Assembly: GCA_964561545.1 (NCBI GenBank)
Contig: CAZLQF010000009.1
Location: 1 to 64,000 of the forward strand
Reading direction: 5' to 3'
DNA length: 64,000 nucleotides
Source: CAZLQF01 sp964561545
GTDB lineage: Bacteria; Bacteroidota; Bacteroidia; CAILMK01; CAYYUA01
Below the pieces are notes generated by a model. That model made no database searches. It had not been told where the DNA came from and saw only the letters and a list, made by a program, of their open reading frames with translations. Each line of letters starts with the position of its first letter. Position 1 is the first letter of the stretch. Both the position numbers and the translations under genes were made by a program. Positions 34,586 through 44,320 of the stretch are shown in pieces.

Positions 34586-35593
34586 ATGAAAACTGAAAAC
34601 CTTAAATTAAAGCATTGGGTTGCTCCGGATGGGTCAAAAGTTCCGGATTTTATCATTGGAGGAGCTATGAAATGCGGTACCTCCACGTTACATTACATTT
34701 TAAACCAACATCCCAACATCTTTATTCCTGCTGAAGAAATCGGTTTTTTTGATATTGATCACCTGTTGGAGCATCCTGACTTTGTTTTTTTCGATCCATA
34801 CCATGACGAATGGATTGCCCAAGTAATGGAGGATAATCCGCCAAAAATGTGGAATTGGTATTTATCCAAATTTGAAGGATATGAAAATTGTGTGATAGGT
34901 GAAGATTCTACAACCTATATGGCCTCAGGTATAGCAGCTGAAAGAATTGCTATCCAAAATAAAAGCGTTCAGCTGATCTTTTTGTTGCGCAATCCAACAG
35001 ACCGGGCCTATTCGCAATATTTTCATATGTTAAGGACAGGAAGAGCTGTCTACAATTTTGACGATACCATAAGGTTTGAACCATATAGCATCCTTAACCG
35101 AAGTTTATACAAAGCTCAACTTGAAAAATATTATGAGCTCATTCCAAAGGAGCGAATTAAAGTTGTGTTGTTTGAGGATCTTACGAATGATACGGTTAAC
35201 ACCATTCAAGCAATCTGCAATTTTCTCGATGTAGATTTTCATGCCTTTGATCCGAGTCTAATGCAGGCGCATTCCAATAAAGCAATGCTTCCCAAATATC
35301 AAAGGTTGCAACTTTTAAGAAACCGATATTTACGTTTCCTTGGCAATCTTAATTATGGGGGTTCATTACCCAATAGGCCTAAGAATATACAGAAACAAGT
35401 TTCTTATTTACCTCGAATAATCAACAGGTTACATCGATACGTAAATCCTTTAATCGAAGAGGAAATGCCAGCTATGAAAGCTTCCACCAGAAAGTTTTTA
35501 GATCAATATTTTGTTCGGGAATTGGACGGATTGGATGAATTGATTGGGCAGGATGCTTTAACAAGATGGTTTTCAAATACCCGTGAAAGTTAA
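34586..35593 (+). CDS. Sulfotransferase (bacterial Sulfotransfer family)
   Basis: A 335-residue PAPS-dependent sulfotransferase with PAPS loop IIGGAMKCGTSTLHYIL (23-39) and 3'-phosphate motif IFLLRNPTDRAYSQYFHML. The EDSTTYM and KVVLFEDL segments are those of heparan-sulfate-type bacterial sulfotransferases. It is divergent from the GT4-led operon and shows a different build from the other two sulfotransferases, so at least three sulfation steps may act on the product of this island. Confidence 0.88.
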   Translation: MKTENLKLKHWVAPDGSKVPDFIIGGAMKCGTSTLHYILNQHPNIFIPAEEIGFFDIDHLLEHPDFVFFDPYHDEWIAQVMEDNPPKMWNWYLSKFEGYENCVIGEDSTTYMASGIAAERIAIQNKSVQLIFLLRNPTDRAYSQYFHMLRTGRAVYNFDDTIRFEPYSILNRSLYKAQLEKYYELIPKERIKVVLFEDLTNDTVNTIQAICNFLDVDFHAFDPSLMQAHSNKAMLPKYQRLQLLRNRYLRFLGNLNYGGSLPNRPKNIQKQVSYLPRIINRLHRYVNPLIEEEMPAMKASTRKFLDQYFVRELDGLDELIGQDALTRWFSNTRES

Positions 35594-36060
35594 TAACATC
35601 TCATTTGAACGATCACAATCCAATTAATCCCAATTTTTTAACCATTAATAAAAACCCCATCAATGCATTGAGGGCCATTTTCTACCTCCTCGGTACAATT
35701 AAAAAAGGTTCTACTACATTTTTTGTGGGGTGAAGCGCTGACGGTTCAGATGGGGGATTGGAGATTTTTTCGCTGCCCAAAAAGCCTTAGCCATTGGCAA
35801 GTAGGCGATGAGGTAGGAAGTCACAGGAGTTTCCATAGAAAAAGCAATGGATTGAGGAACCCCAAACAATTCCAGTAAAATACCAAGCGTAAAATCATTG
35901 AGCAACTACCTTTGAGATGCGACCGCAGTCATGACTTAGTCGTAGATTTGACCGAAGAAATCCCCATTATATCGGGATTTAGGGCTAATGGGATTTCCTA
36001 AAACTTTTATTGAAGGCTTAGGTTTGGTCAACCTACAGAATTCGAGGTAAAATCAGTTTT
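35594..36060. other. Intergenic region with imperfect inverted repeat
   Basis: About 470 bases between a sulfotransferase and the DUF2007 gene. A minus-strand frame of 63 codons (35714-35905) has no recognisable features and is probably chance or a remnant. The inverted repeat at 35957-35997 is listed separately. No promoter or RNA was recognised. Confidence 0.4.
35957..35997. repeat. Imperfect inverted repeat
   Basis: Arms GAAATCCCCATTA (35957-35969) and TAATGGGATTTC (35986-35997) are reverse complements except for one extra C, separated by 16 bases. It could form a long stem-loop in RNA. Without a T-run it is not a standard terminator; it may be a dispersed intergenic repeat. Confidence 0.45.
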
Positions 36061-36468
36061 TTATTTAAACTCAGTGTCGCAAGCTTTGCACCTAAAAACA
36101 GTTTTAAAATATATGGGGAAAACGGTTAGCAGAAAGGAAACAATGGCAGCAAATATGCCTTTTGGATTTTCCATTGACTTATTATAACTGTACAAATCAT
36201 TTGAACCACAATTGGGACAATGAATAATTTCCTTATGATTGTCTTTAATGGGTTCATCTTCTATATGATCAAGGACTATTTGCGCTTGTTCCTGGTCAGC
36301 ATCGCTGATCTTTACCTTGATGCCGCCCACCATTACATTAAAAAATGGATTCAAGGTTAAAAGATTTTCATCATGCAAATAGCAATCAATGCCTTCATGC
36401 TCAAGCCTGGTTTTTAAAATATTGGCTTGAACCGGGTTGTCAAATCTCTTAAGGGTTATGAGCTTCAT
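36061..36468 (-). CDS. DUF2007 protein with zinc ribbon and membrane helix
   Basis: A 135-residue protein. The N-terminal ~70 residues match DUF2007: MKLITLKRFDNPVQANILK, then EGIDCYLHDE and GGIKVKISDADQEQAQIVL. After a linker there are two CxxC pairs, CPNCGS and CKACD, separated by a membrane helix (IFAAIVSFLLTVFPIYF). The cysteines could bind zinc. DUF2007 proteins are called putative signal transducers but no role is established. It is divergent from the large gliding-type gene. Confidence 0.85.
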   Translation of the reverse strand: MKLITLKRFDNPVQANILKTRLEHEGIDCYLHDENLLTLNPFFNVMVGGIKVKISDADQEQAQIVLDHIEDEPIKDNHKEIIHCPNCGSNDLYSYNKSMENPKGIFAAIVSFLLTVFPIYFKTVFRCKACDTEFK

Positions 36469-36618
36469 AATTTATGGTTCAGCAAATCTTTGAATTTGGC
36501 TAATATTTTTATAATTTGCATTTAATGGGGGCGCTAAATTTGTTTGCTAATAGACAACCTTATTGATCATATATTCGTTTTTTTTCAAATATTCTACAGT
36601 GAATGGCCAATAAGAAAA

Positions 36619-39600
36619 ATGCAGTTTTTTAGAATATTTCTTATTTTAACGCCGCTACTTATCCTAATTTCCTACGATACCATGGGGCAAAAGCAAGGCA
36701 ATGTATGGTATTTTGGTGATCAGGCAGGTGTTGATTTCAATGGTGCAAGCCCTACGGCAAGGACCGATGGACAAACCTATATCCAATTTTCTCACGCTGA
36801 AGGTACTTCCGTAATATGCGACAGTACAGGTTCTTTTTTGTTTTACACCAATGGAGAGAAAGTATGGAATCAAAACCATAATGTGATGCCAAATGGCTCC
36901 AACTTATTTGGCAATTTTTCTTCTACGCATTCTTCTTTGATTATCCCAAAACCTGACAATGACCGATTTTATTATTTGTTTACCCTTGATGGTTTTCTCA
37001 ATAGTTACAACAATGGTTTAAGGTATTCCATTGTTGATATGGCCTTAGATAGTGGCAGAGGGGATATCATTAATTGTAAAAAAAATATAAAACTACTCGA
37101 TACTGCATCAGAAAAGATGGCTGTAACAAAACATGCGAATGAAAAAGATTATTGGTTGGTGAGCCATAAGTTCTACACCAATTCGTTTTATGCTTACCAA
37201 ATCAGTAATGAAGGCATTGTAGATACAGTTGTTTCTAATGCAGGGAGGGTTCATGGAAGCGATCCGTTTTTTGGGATCGGTCAAATGAAAATTTCACCTG
37301 ACGGCTCCAAGCTTGCTTTGGTTGCGGGTAATGGTTTGAATTACAAGTCAGTTTTTGACTTTAACAATGCCACTGGGGTCGTCAACAATCCCGTTCAATT
37401 ACCAAATGATCGTTCTTACGGTGTGGAGTTTTCACCAGATAACACGAAAGTTTATTTTGATATCAACGATTTTATTTCGCCACAAGGGCTTCTTGGCATC
37501 AAACAATATGATGTAACTGCTGGGGGTGGAGCCCAAGACTCAATTGTAGCTTCAGAATCCGTAGTTGCTTCCGGAATAGGGGGTGGTGGAAAAGGTTTTC
37601 AATTAGCCCCGGATGGCAATATTTATATGGTATCAAAAAGTAATGACCAATACTTGAGTGCTATTGAAAACCCCAATGACACCAACCCTAACTTTAATTC
37701 CCAAAAAGTGTTCTTAGGCGGAAAAGATGGTAGTTTTTCCGTACCTACTTACATTACTAAATTTACGGACAGTTTAAAACTTGATCCCAATCATTCTCTG
37801 GAGCTTCAATTGTATTATGCCACAGTAGACAGCCAAAGCAACGTAAACCTTGAGTGGGAGTGGAAACCGGACAGCTACTTTAAGCACTTTGAGATTTGGA
37901 GGGACAACCAAAAGGACTCTTTTCAATTGATCGGTACGGTACAATCGGACTCTACATTCAAGGATACAACCGCCAATCCTTCTACTACAGAGCATTCTTA
38001 TTACGTAATCGCCAATGATACTTGTGGTAGCCAGTACCAAAATGTATCTGATACCGATCGAATTATCGTGCCTAAAACAAATAACGCTCCGTGCGATGCA
38101 AAAGTAAATTTGCAATGGAACCCTTATGACCAGTTACCGGAAGGATCCGATTATTATGAAATATACCGGAAAAAAGGACAGCAATCGTTTAATTTCTTAC
38201 AGCAAACAGTTGCTAATACGGCATTTACCGATACGGCAGTAGAACCTGGCAATCAGTATTGTTACAGGATTAAAGGAGTAGATGCGCAGAGCGGTTACAG
38301 TTCGTTTTCGGATTCCATATGTTATTCCGTTAACAATGCCCTTCAGGATTCGGTGGAAATAGATACTGCCATTTGTGAAACCGATTCACTGAATTTTGGC
38401 CCGCAAACCCTTACCCAACCTGGTACCTACACCAAATTCTTCTCCAATGCTTCAACTTGCGGTATTTTTAAAATCCTTAACTTAAGTGTAGATTCCAATT
38501 ATACCTCTAAAATTGATACAAGCATTTGCCAAGGAGGGACCATTCAATTTCAGGATTCAACCATTAGGCAAGCTGGCACCTATCAAAAAAGTTACCAAAC
38601 CAATAATGGCTGTGATAGCCTTCTTGAATTAGACGTTGCTTATAAGCCCAATTCTCTTAAATCTTTAGATACCACCATTTGCGAATTGGATTCTACATCA
38701 TTCAAGGGTTTCACATTCAATACGCCTGGCATTTTCCGAGACACCCTTACCAATCTATATGGATGTGACAGCATTGTAGAGCTTGTGGTAAATGAGGATG
38801 ATCCTGTTATTGAAAATTACCAAACGAAGCTTTGCCCTGACGAAACGATTCAATACAAAGGATTTGAAATAGCTGATACCGGGCAATACATCGATACCAT
38901 TGAGAATTTCCAATCATGTGGTAAAATCATGAAGGTGGAGGCTGATTTTTATCCAACTTACAAAACAACGGTTGATACGAGCTTGTGCTTGAATGATACG
39001 CTTCAAATATCAGGGATTCAAGTAACCGATACCGGGCGGTTTGTCAGCCGTCTATCATCAGTGGAAGGCTGTGATAGCATTGTCCAATTAAATGTGAAGA
39101 AGGAAAAGAATTATGAGACCATTTTGGACACCATTAGGCTATGCCAGGGCGAAACTGTTCAATATAAGGGGTTGGAGATAGCCGATTCCGGACAATATAT
39201 TGATACCATTGAAAATTTTCAAACCTGTGGCAAGGTCCGTAAGGTTCAGGCCAATTACGATCCAGCTTATGAAAAAAAGATTGATACCGCGATATGTCCA
39301 AGCGACACTTTCCAGTTGGCAGGTTTTCAGGTAACAGACAGCGGGGCGTACATCAACCGTTATTCATCTAAAGATGGCTGCGATAGTTTGTACAAGGTTA
39401 ACGTGAGTCAATATGCTTCTGATTTTACTAAGCTGGACACTACCTTGATAGAAGGAGATTCTCTAAAATTCGATAACAAATGGATACAAAAGGAGGGTAC
39501 TTACCTCGATACTTTGGCTAATAAGCAGGGTTGTGATAGCATCATCAGCTTAAGTGTGGCCCTAAAACCCCATGAATCTGATGATGAAGCGGATAATAGC

Positions 39601-39858
39601 ATAAGAATACCTAATGTTTTCACCCCCAATGGTGATGGAAAAAATGATCAATTTATCGTTAAAGGATTAGAGCCAGGCATCGATTACTACATTACCATTT
39701 ATAACAAATGGGGTCAGGTAGTATACGATTATGTTGGGGACCAAATCGAATGGGACGGATATACCAAAAAGGGCGAGCCTGCAGCTTCGGGCACTTATTA
39801 TTATACCTTTAAGGCCCCTGAATTTAAAAGAACAGGGACCATTACGCTCATACGGTAA
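36619..39858 (+). CDS. Large secreted protein with gliding-motility-type C-terminal domain (T9SS cargo)
   Basis: From the ATG at 36619 (an upstream TTG at 36544 is rejected because the signal peptide starts here), 1079 residues. A signal peptide is followed by GNVWYFGDQAGVDFNG, the opening of a β-propeller-like domain common in Bacteroidota surface proteins. Two fibronectin-type III-like units follow (~415-575). Residues 581-980 are eight tandem ~51-residue repeats with consensus ending GCDSIVxLxV. The last ~85 residues, VFTPNGDGKNDQFIVKG to GTITLIR, are the type B/CHU_C sorting domain for type IX secretion. It probably serves as a surface adhesin or structural component. Confidence 0.9.
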   Translation: MQFFRIFLILTPLLILISYDTMGQKQGNVWYFGDQAGVDFNGASPTARTDGQTYIQFSHAEGTSVICDSTGSFLFYTNGEKVWNQNHNVMPNGSNLFGNFSSTHSSLIIPKPDNDRFYYLFTLDGFLNSYNNGLRYSIVDMALDSGRGDIINCKKNIKLLDTASEKMAVTKHANEKDYWLVSHKFYTNSFYAYQISNEGIVDTVVSNAGRVHGSDPFFGIGQMKISPDGSKLALVAGNGLNYKSVFDFNNATGVVNNPVQLPNDRSYGVEFSPDNTKVYFDINDFISPQGLLGIKQYDVTAGGGAQDSIVASESVVASGIGGGGKGFQLAPDGNIYMVSKSNDQYLSAIENPNDTNPNFNSQKVFLGGKDGSFSVPTYITKFTDSLKLDPNHSLELQLYYATVDSQSNVNLEWEWKPDSYFKHFEIWRDNQKDSFQLIGTVQSDSTFKDTTANPSTTEHSYYVIANDTCGSQYQNVSDTDRIIVPKTNNAPCDAKVNLQWNPYDQLPEGSDYYEIYRKKGQQSFNFLQQTVANTAFTDTAVEPGNQYCYRIKGVDAQSGYSSFSDSICYSVNNALQDSVEIDTAICETDSLNFGPQTLTQPGTYTKFFSNASTCGIFKILNLSVDSNYTSKIDTSICQGGTIQFQDSTIRQAGTYQKSYQTNNGCDSLLELDVAYKPNSLKSLDTTICELDSTSFKGFTFNTPGIFRDTLTNLYGCDSIVELVVNEDDPVIENYQTKLCPDETIQYKGFEIADTGQYIDTIENFQSCGKIMKVEADFYPTYKTTVDTSLCLNDTLQISGIQVTDTGRFVSRLSSVEGCDSIVQLNVKKEKNYETILDTIRLCQGETVQYKGLEIADSGQYIDTIENFQTCGKVRKVQANYDPAYEKKIDTAICPSDTFQLAGFQVTDSGAYINRYSSKDGCDSLYKVNVSQYASDFTKLDTTLIEGDSLKFDNKWIQKEGTYLDTLANKQGCDSIISLSVALKPHESDDEADNSIRIPNVFTPNGDGKNDQFIVKGLEPGIDYYITIYNKWGQVVYDYVGDQIEWDGYTKKGEPAASGTYYYTFKAPEFKRTGTITLIR
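38359..39585 (+). repeat. Eight tandem 51-residue protein repeats
   Basis: Within the large secreted protein, units begin at 38359, 38512, 38665, 38818, 38971, 39124, 39280 and 39433, a 153-base period with one unit of 156. Each reads (I/L/V)DTxxCxxD..., GxYxxTxx and ends C-(D/G)-S/K. Units 4 and 6, and 5 and 7, are near copies of each other, showing a 102-residue two-unit duplication. Many synonymous differences separate the copies, so the duplication is not recent. Confidence 0.9.
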
Positions 39859-39881
39859 TCCTGATAACTAATAGCACTTGT

Positions 39882-40676
39882 TCAACTGGATTTTCTTTCA
39901 GGGATTCCCATTAAATAAAGCTTCTTAGCCTTACGGTTTATTCGGCCTTTTTCCCACCTGTAGCCCTCATTTTCAAGGCCTTTAAGCAATTCGTCCATAT
40001 CATTGGGGGTATAAGTCCGGGCATTGGAAGCGGCCCCATCCCAGGCAAAACATATAGGAATGACAGGAATAAGGTAAGTAAATACCAATTGTTGCCACGA
40101 CATGGGGCGGGCAAATGGCGTAATGAAAAAGCTCATTATAAAAATACTTGGAATAGATATCCACCAAAGCGATGATGGTAAGCTGTTGTCACTGATTTCA
40201 TAGACACAAATGGGTTGTTGCTGGTCCCGAGCATCTTTAAGGATTTGACGGGCTGCTTCAGGGTTAAAATGATGAAAGCTGCCGATTATCGTTCTAACGC
40301 CTTTTAATTGCGAGTCTAACCTCGTTACATCAACAGGCTTTGTTTGGTAATTGATGTTATTGTTGGCGGTATTATTCACACTTTCTGCTACTTGAAGATC
40401 AGGGTAAAGGTCTGTTAGGGTTAATGATAAATGGTCGATTTTGTATCGATCTTGGATGGTTTTTGATACTTGCAGCATAGGCCCGCCACTTCCGGAGCAT
40501 AAGTCTACAATTGTGGGCTTGTGGACATGGTTCATTGCCTTAACCGCAAGGGCGGCTACATCATGCTTGGTGCCTAATAACTTATGCATGACGTTTATCA
40601 AGCGGGTCATGCATTTCCTAAGCCAGTTTGGAAGCCAAGGTTGATCCTCAAATTCAAATAGTTGGATGCGTTTCAT
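39882..40676 (-). CDS. Class I SAM-dependent methyltransferase-like protein
   Basis: A 264-residue protein with methyltransferase motif I VDLCSGSGGPMLQVS (58-72) and an acidic motif II in LTLTDLYPDL. A hydrophobic stretch WWISIPSIFIMSFFITPFA near residue 170 and a following LVFTYLIPVIPICFAW suggest membrane association, which is unusual for the class. The C-terminal RAYTP-like RTYTPNDMDELLKGL is typical of small-molecule methyltransferases. The substrate is unknown. It converges with the large secreted protein gene. Confidence 0.72.
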   Translation of the reverse strand: MKRIQLFEFEDQPWLPNWLRKCMTRLINVMHKLLGTKHDVAALAVKAMNHVHKPTIVDLCSGSGGPMLQVSKTIQDRYKIDHLSLTLTDLYPDLQVAESVNNTANNNINYQTKPVDVTRLDSQLKGVRTIIGSFHHFNPEAARQILKDARDQQQPICVYEISDNSLPSSLWWISIPSIFIMSFFITPFARPMSWQQLVFTYLIPVIPICFAWDGAASNARTYTPNDMDELLKGLENEGYRWEKGRINRKAKKLYLMGIPERKSS

Positions 40677-40978
40677 TGGGTTTTTGAGCCGGTTTTACGG
40701 TAATATGGGTTCTTAGAGCCAATCCAGCAAAAGTTTTAAATCGCAAAATTAAGGGTTCCAAGGCCTTCGGGTTCAATATGGCCTATTAAATAAATGGTGA
40801 TTGGTGAAATGCCCTTTTAAAGCTCAAGGTATGTGGTGTATCTGAGTATTTTCTGAAATATTTTTTTAATGCGCATTGAGGAGTCCAATCAATCTTATGC
40901 CCTACAGCTGCTTAATAGAGTTTAAGAATCCGGAGGTCTTTGTTTACTAAGGCTAGCAGCCAAAAGCTTGTACTTGGC
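40677..40978. other. Intergenic region between divergent genes
   Basis: About 300 bases between the methyltransferase-like and DoxX-like genes. No reading frame, RNA fold or exact promoter element was recognised. Confidence 0.4.
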
Positions 40979-41665
40979 ATGCTTTATGAAAACCCTGGCA
41001 AGGAATTGTTAAAACGATCGCTGATGCAACTTCAAATAAAACAAAAAGCATGGGATTATTTTATTTTGGTAGGAAGGTTTCTTTTAGGCTGGACCTTTTT
41101 AAGGTATGGGTTCGGTAAAATTACAGAAAGCCAATTCGGGCTGGATGCTTCAGCTATGGCAACACCCATTGAGGATTTGAGCTTATTCCAGTTGGGTTGG
41201 TATCTTTTTGAACAAGAACACTTCAATACTTTTGTAGGCATCTCCCAGATTCTTTGCGGAGGTTTGCTGATTTGGAACCGTACGGCCTTGATCGGGGCAT
41301 TTTTATTTTTACCCCTTGTTGGCAACATTTTGATGGTTGACCTAACAATCATGCCACCTTTAATGGCCAAAACATTTGCTTGGCGCCTTTCAGCTTACAT
41401 TTTACTTGACCTGCTGATCCTATGGCATTACCGGGAAAGGATGTATCTCATTTGGCAGGCCATTCAAACTGGCATGGGAACGAAATTTAATTTTCCATTC
41501 AGGGCTTATCTACCATTGCCGGTTTTAGCCATTGTTTTGGAAATAATACTCACCTCGCCAAAAATCTTGACCAATATATTGATCGATCCGGAAGTCACGT
41601 TTGCTTCTACTATCAAAAATCTGGTAGTATTATTCCAGCAATTGATTGATAAAGTTTTTAGCTAA
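40979..41665 (+). CDS. DoxX-like integral membrane protein
   Basis: Taken from the ATG at 40979 (228 residues); an alternative ATG at 41024 would remove 15 residues and the leftmost open start is a TTG at 40940. The core VGRFLLGWTFLRYGFGKI, then an acidic loop and GISQILCGGLLIWNRTALIGAF, match the four-helix DoxX/DoxD-type fold. A further helix pair sits at the C-terminus. Relatives are linked to respiratory or thiol redox functions, but no substrate can be named here. Confidence 0.7.
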   Translation: MLYENPGKELLKRSLMQLQIKQKAWDYFILVGRFLLGWTFLRYGFGKITESQFGLDASAMATPIEDLSLFQLGWYLFEQEHFNTFVGISQILCGGLLIWNRTALIGAFLFLPLVGNILMVDLTIMPPLMAKTFAWRLSAYILLDLLILWHYRERMYLIWQAIQTGMGTKFNFPFRAYLPLPVLAIVLEIILTSPKILTNILIDPEVTFASTIKNLVVLFQQLIDKVFS

Positions 41666-41701
41666 AACTTTAGTCTGTTGCAAGCAAAAAAGCGTGTATT
41701 G

Positions 41702-43381
41702 CTACTCATCCAGGTTTAAAAGCTTTCCGGATTTGGATTGCCCATTGGCAGTAAACTTGTAAAAATAGTATCCAGTAGGGAGGTCTCCCACATTAACTTT
41801 TAATTGATGTTGTCCATTTTGATGAGCTTGAAATTCTTGCTTATGCACTGGCTGACCGACCAAGTTGTACAATTTAAGTTGTACAGTACTGGGTTGGCTG
41901 ATTTCGTATTTAAGATAAAGGTTTTCTTTGACAGGATTGGGATAAATGGATACCTTAGGCCTTTTTGATTGTAAGTTGGGACGATTGGAAATGGGACTTT
42001 GAACACATGGATTCAATTGATTGGGGTATTTGTTGATAATTTGATCTATGCGGTTTTTCATGACGGGAATGCTGGAAAGCCTTCCTGTGTCGCCCCTACC
42101 ATAAACAAAAGCAAGTGAAAGCTCCAGGGTGTCTCCTGGTTGTAAGGTGGAAGGCCCTGTTGATGAGAGCCCCCTCCGATCTCCGGGTTGGTTGTTTGCG
42201 GTTTCTTCCGTCCAGTTACTGGTGTCATTTGGTAAAGTATTACCCGGAAATATGTAATTAGCATCCTTAGTTCCTTCTTCAAAACCGTCTCCTCCTTTTT
42301 GGGCATGAACACCATTTTTCCATGTATTTGATAAATAGTTGTAGTAATCCTGAGCCACTTCAGGATTACCATTAGTGCTAAAATCATTTGTATAAATCAT
42401 AAAATTACTCATACTGTCATTTAAGTGCACAACGCTTTGAGCAGGTGGGTTGTTACCATATCCTTTAGGGCCTTCATCAATACTATCCCCGTTGTAAATA
42501 AAATAAGCATTTCGGTTGACATCGCATTGTATGTAATCGTCCATATAATTGCCCAAATCTAAGTCAGACCAAAGGCCTGCTTTTACACTATCATAAGTTT
42601 TATTGGACCTGTTAATTAACTGATAATTGGCAAACACCGTATTTTTTAATGCGCTGTCCTGGAGGCACCTGTACCCATATAACATTCCCCTGATCTCAAT
42701 GCCTAATTGTTTTGCACCCGTTTCTGTATGGGGATTTTTTATATCATTTCCTATGAAATATACCGCTTGATCACCTTTTATTTTGGGATAATCACCTTGA
42801 CTTGGTTCATAATGCCCTGTGTTGTTAACATCTGTAAAAGGTGCGAGGTGATATGCCATTCCTCGCGTGGTATCGCCATGGGCAGGCCAATTTTTTATTA
42901 CTTCGGGCATTTGATAACCAGGATCATTATAGGATTGTTGATGCATTAGTATATCACTTCTTGAAACTTTCCAGGTACGATTCCAAACGGAATCCTGCAA
43001 TGTTTGGTATTTGGTCGTATCCATCACGGGTCCATAAAACATATCTCTTCCATCTTGATAGTAAGTATTGGCAGCTAAGTGTAAATCATCTTGCTGATCA
43101 AAGCCGCCTATCCAAATACTTGATGCAAGAATAGTTTGCTTGTTTGATTGCTTCGGTACAAGAAATAGGGCTTTGAAGGTATCGGATTTGTTAAACAAAT
43201 AGCCATTGGGTTGACCATAGGCAAAAACATTGTTAATGTCTACCGCGCTTTGGCTTGCTTGTTGAGATTTAGAAAGAACTTTTGTGTTTGAAGCCCCTTT
43301 TTGATTATTGGTTTGAGCATTCATGCCTAACCAGTAAAAAAACATAAAAAATGTAAACAGAAGTATTAAATTACGGCACAT
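41702..43381 (-). CDS. Secreted protein with type A T9SS sorting domain
   Basis: A 559-residue exported protein. The signal peptide is NLILLFTFFMFFYWLGMNAQ. The middle is a β-rich region without an enzyme motif, containing blocks such as GIEIRGMLYGYRCLQDSALKN and AGLWSDLDLGNYMDDYI that recur in Bacteroidota surface proteins. The C-terminal ~80 residues, starting KVSIYPNPVKENLYL and ending GKLLNL, form the type A sorting domain (Por_Secre_tail) used by the type IX secretion system. Function unknown. Confidence 0.88.
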   Translation of the reverse strand: MCRNLILLFTFFMFFYWLGMNAQTNNQKGASNTKVLSKSQQASQSAVDINNVFAYGQPNGYLFNKSDTFKALFLVPKQSNKQTILASSIWIGGFDQQDDLHLAANTYYQDGRDMFYGPVMDTTKYQTLQDSVWNRTWKVSRSDILMHQQSYNDPGYQMPEVIKNWPAHGDTTRGMAYHLAPFTDVNNTGHYEPSQGDYPKIKGDQAVYFIGNDIKNPHTETGAKQLGIEIRGMLYGYRCLQDSALKNTVFANYQLINRSNKTYDSVKAGLWSDLDLGNYMDDYIQCDVNRNAYFIYNGDSIDEGPKGYGNNPPAQSVVHLNDSMSNFMIYTNDFSTNGNPEVAQDYYNYLSNTWKNGVHAQKGGDGFEEGTKDANYIFPGNTLPNDTSNWTEETANNQPGDRRGLSSTGPSTLQPGDTLELSLAFVYGRGDTGRLSSIPVMKNRIDQIINKYPNQLNPCVQSPISNRPNLQSKRPKVSIYPNPVKENLYLKYEISQPSTVQLKLYNLVGQPVHKQEFQAHQNGQHQLKVNVGDLPTGYYFYKFTANGQSKSGKLLNLDE

Positions 43382-43786
43382 AATAACAATCTTTTGCTAT
43401 TAAAATTAAAAAATCCAAATTAATTTTCAAAATAAAAGTTATTTCTTGTAAACCAGCCTTTAAAATAAGCTCTAAATTTAGGAGTTCATGAGGTTTAATT
43501 AATTTTAAATGATGCCGAACAATTAAAAATGACCTTTATGTGAAATAATGCTTTGTTTATTACATGCTGTGGCAGCAAATAAGTTCAAAATTAAATGGCT
43601 CCTTTAACTTCCTGAATACGCTAAAAGTGGAGGAACATGGCCATCTTGGGAGGAGGCCGGGGTAGTTTAAGCAATCACCTCATTTAACATTGGAAGAATA
43701 AAGTATCAAGATTAGTTCAATAAGATTGAATTGCTAAATGACTGGGGTGAACTTGAAGTCCACCAATGGCTTTCCTCTTTTTAAAC
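43382..43786. other. Intergenic region without recognised features
   Basis: About 400 bases between the start of the secreted protein gene and the end of the SH3-like protein gene. I see no gene, RNA or repeat. Confidence 0.45.
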
Positions 43787-44308
43787 CTATGACTTAAAGG
43801 TGTCTTCCTTATGCTTGAACAACACGTTAAAAGTCGTCAGGCTCCCATAGGCTTTGGTGATGTATTGTTGAAATTTGACCTTATCTTGGTCAGCCAAGGT
43901 TTCGTTGCTGTTAATTTGCTGCTCCAAAACCCTTAGGCGATCCCTAACCATGATGATTTTATGAAAGAAGGTGTCAAGTGGAACTTCCTTGGGTTTTTGT
44001 TCAGGATCTTTTGGCTGCAATTGAAGACTGCCGCCTTTCCATCGATCCCCCATTTCTACAGGCAAGGTTACATCGGCATATTTCTCCAAAACCGATGTAA
44101 GCGCCATTTCCATGTCATCTACGGTAATTTGGGTTCCTGCACCAGTCCCTTCATCGAGGATTTCAATTTCAGCATCACGGTCGCACTCCTTATCCCCATG
44201 ATTACTAAAATAAATGATCATGCTGTAGAGATGAACCTGCCGAACAATGCCCTCCCCAAAATTTGGATGACTTACCTTGGTTCCAGCTGTTAATGCTGAT
44301 TGGACCAT
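43787..44308 (-). CDS. Hypothetical protein with SH3/KOW-like N-terminus
   Basis: A 173-residue soluble protein. The N-terminal segment GTKVSHPNFGEGIVRQV (9-25) resembles the small β-barrel at the C-terminus of UvrD/PcrA-type helicases and the CarD family. The rest is helical, with KIIMVRDRLRVLEQQINSNE and a KFQQYIT segment. No catalytic motif. It is 12 bases downstream of the desaturase gene and probably cotranscribed with it; the meaning of that pairing is unclear. Confidence 0.72.
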   Translation of the reverse strand: MVQSALTAGTKVSHPNFGEGIVRQVHLYSMIIYFSNHGDKECDRDAEIEILDEGTGAGTQITVDDMEMALTSVLEKYADVTLPVEMGDRWKGGSLQLQPKDPEQKPKEVPLDTFFHKIIMVRDRLRVLEQQINSNETLADQDKVKFQQYITKAYGSLTTFNVLFKHKEDTFKS

Positions 44309-44320
44309 AATGGGTTGTTT

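Noticed and set aside
35714..35905. A 63-codon minus-strand frame at the edge of the glycan island
   Set aside because: No recognisable family, no promoter, and stop codons nearby in the same direction; may be a remnant but cannot be supported.
36544..36618. TTG start of the large secreted protein gene at 36544
   Set aside because: The signal peptide begins at the ATG at 36619, so the longer form would hide it.
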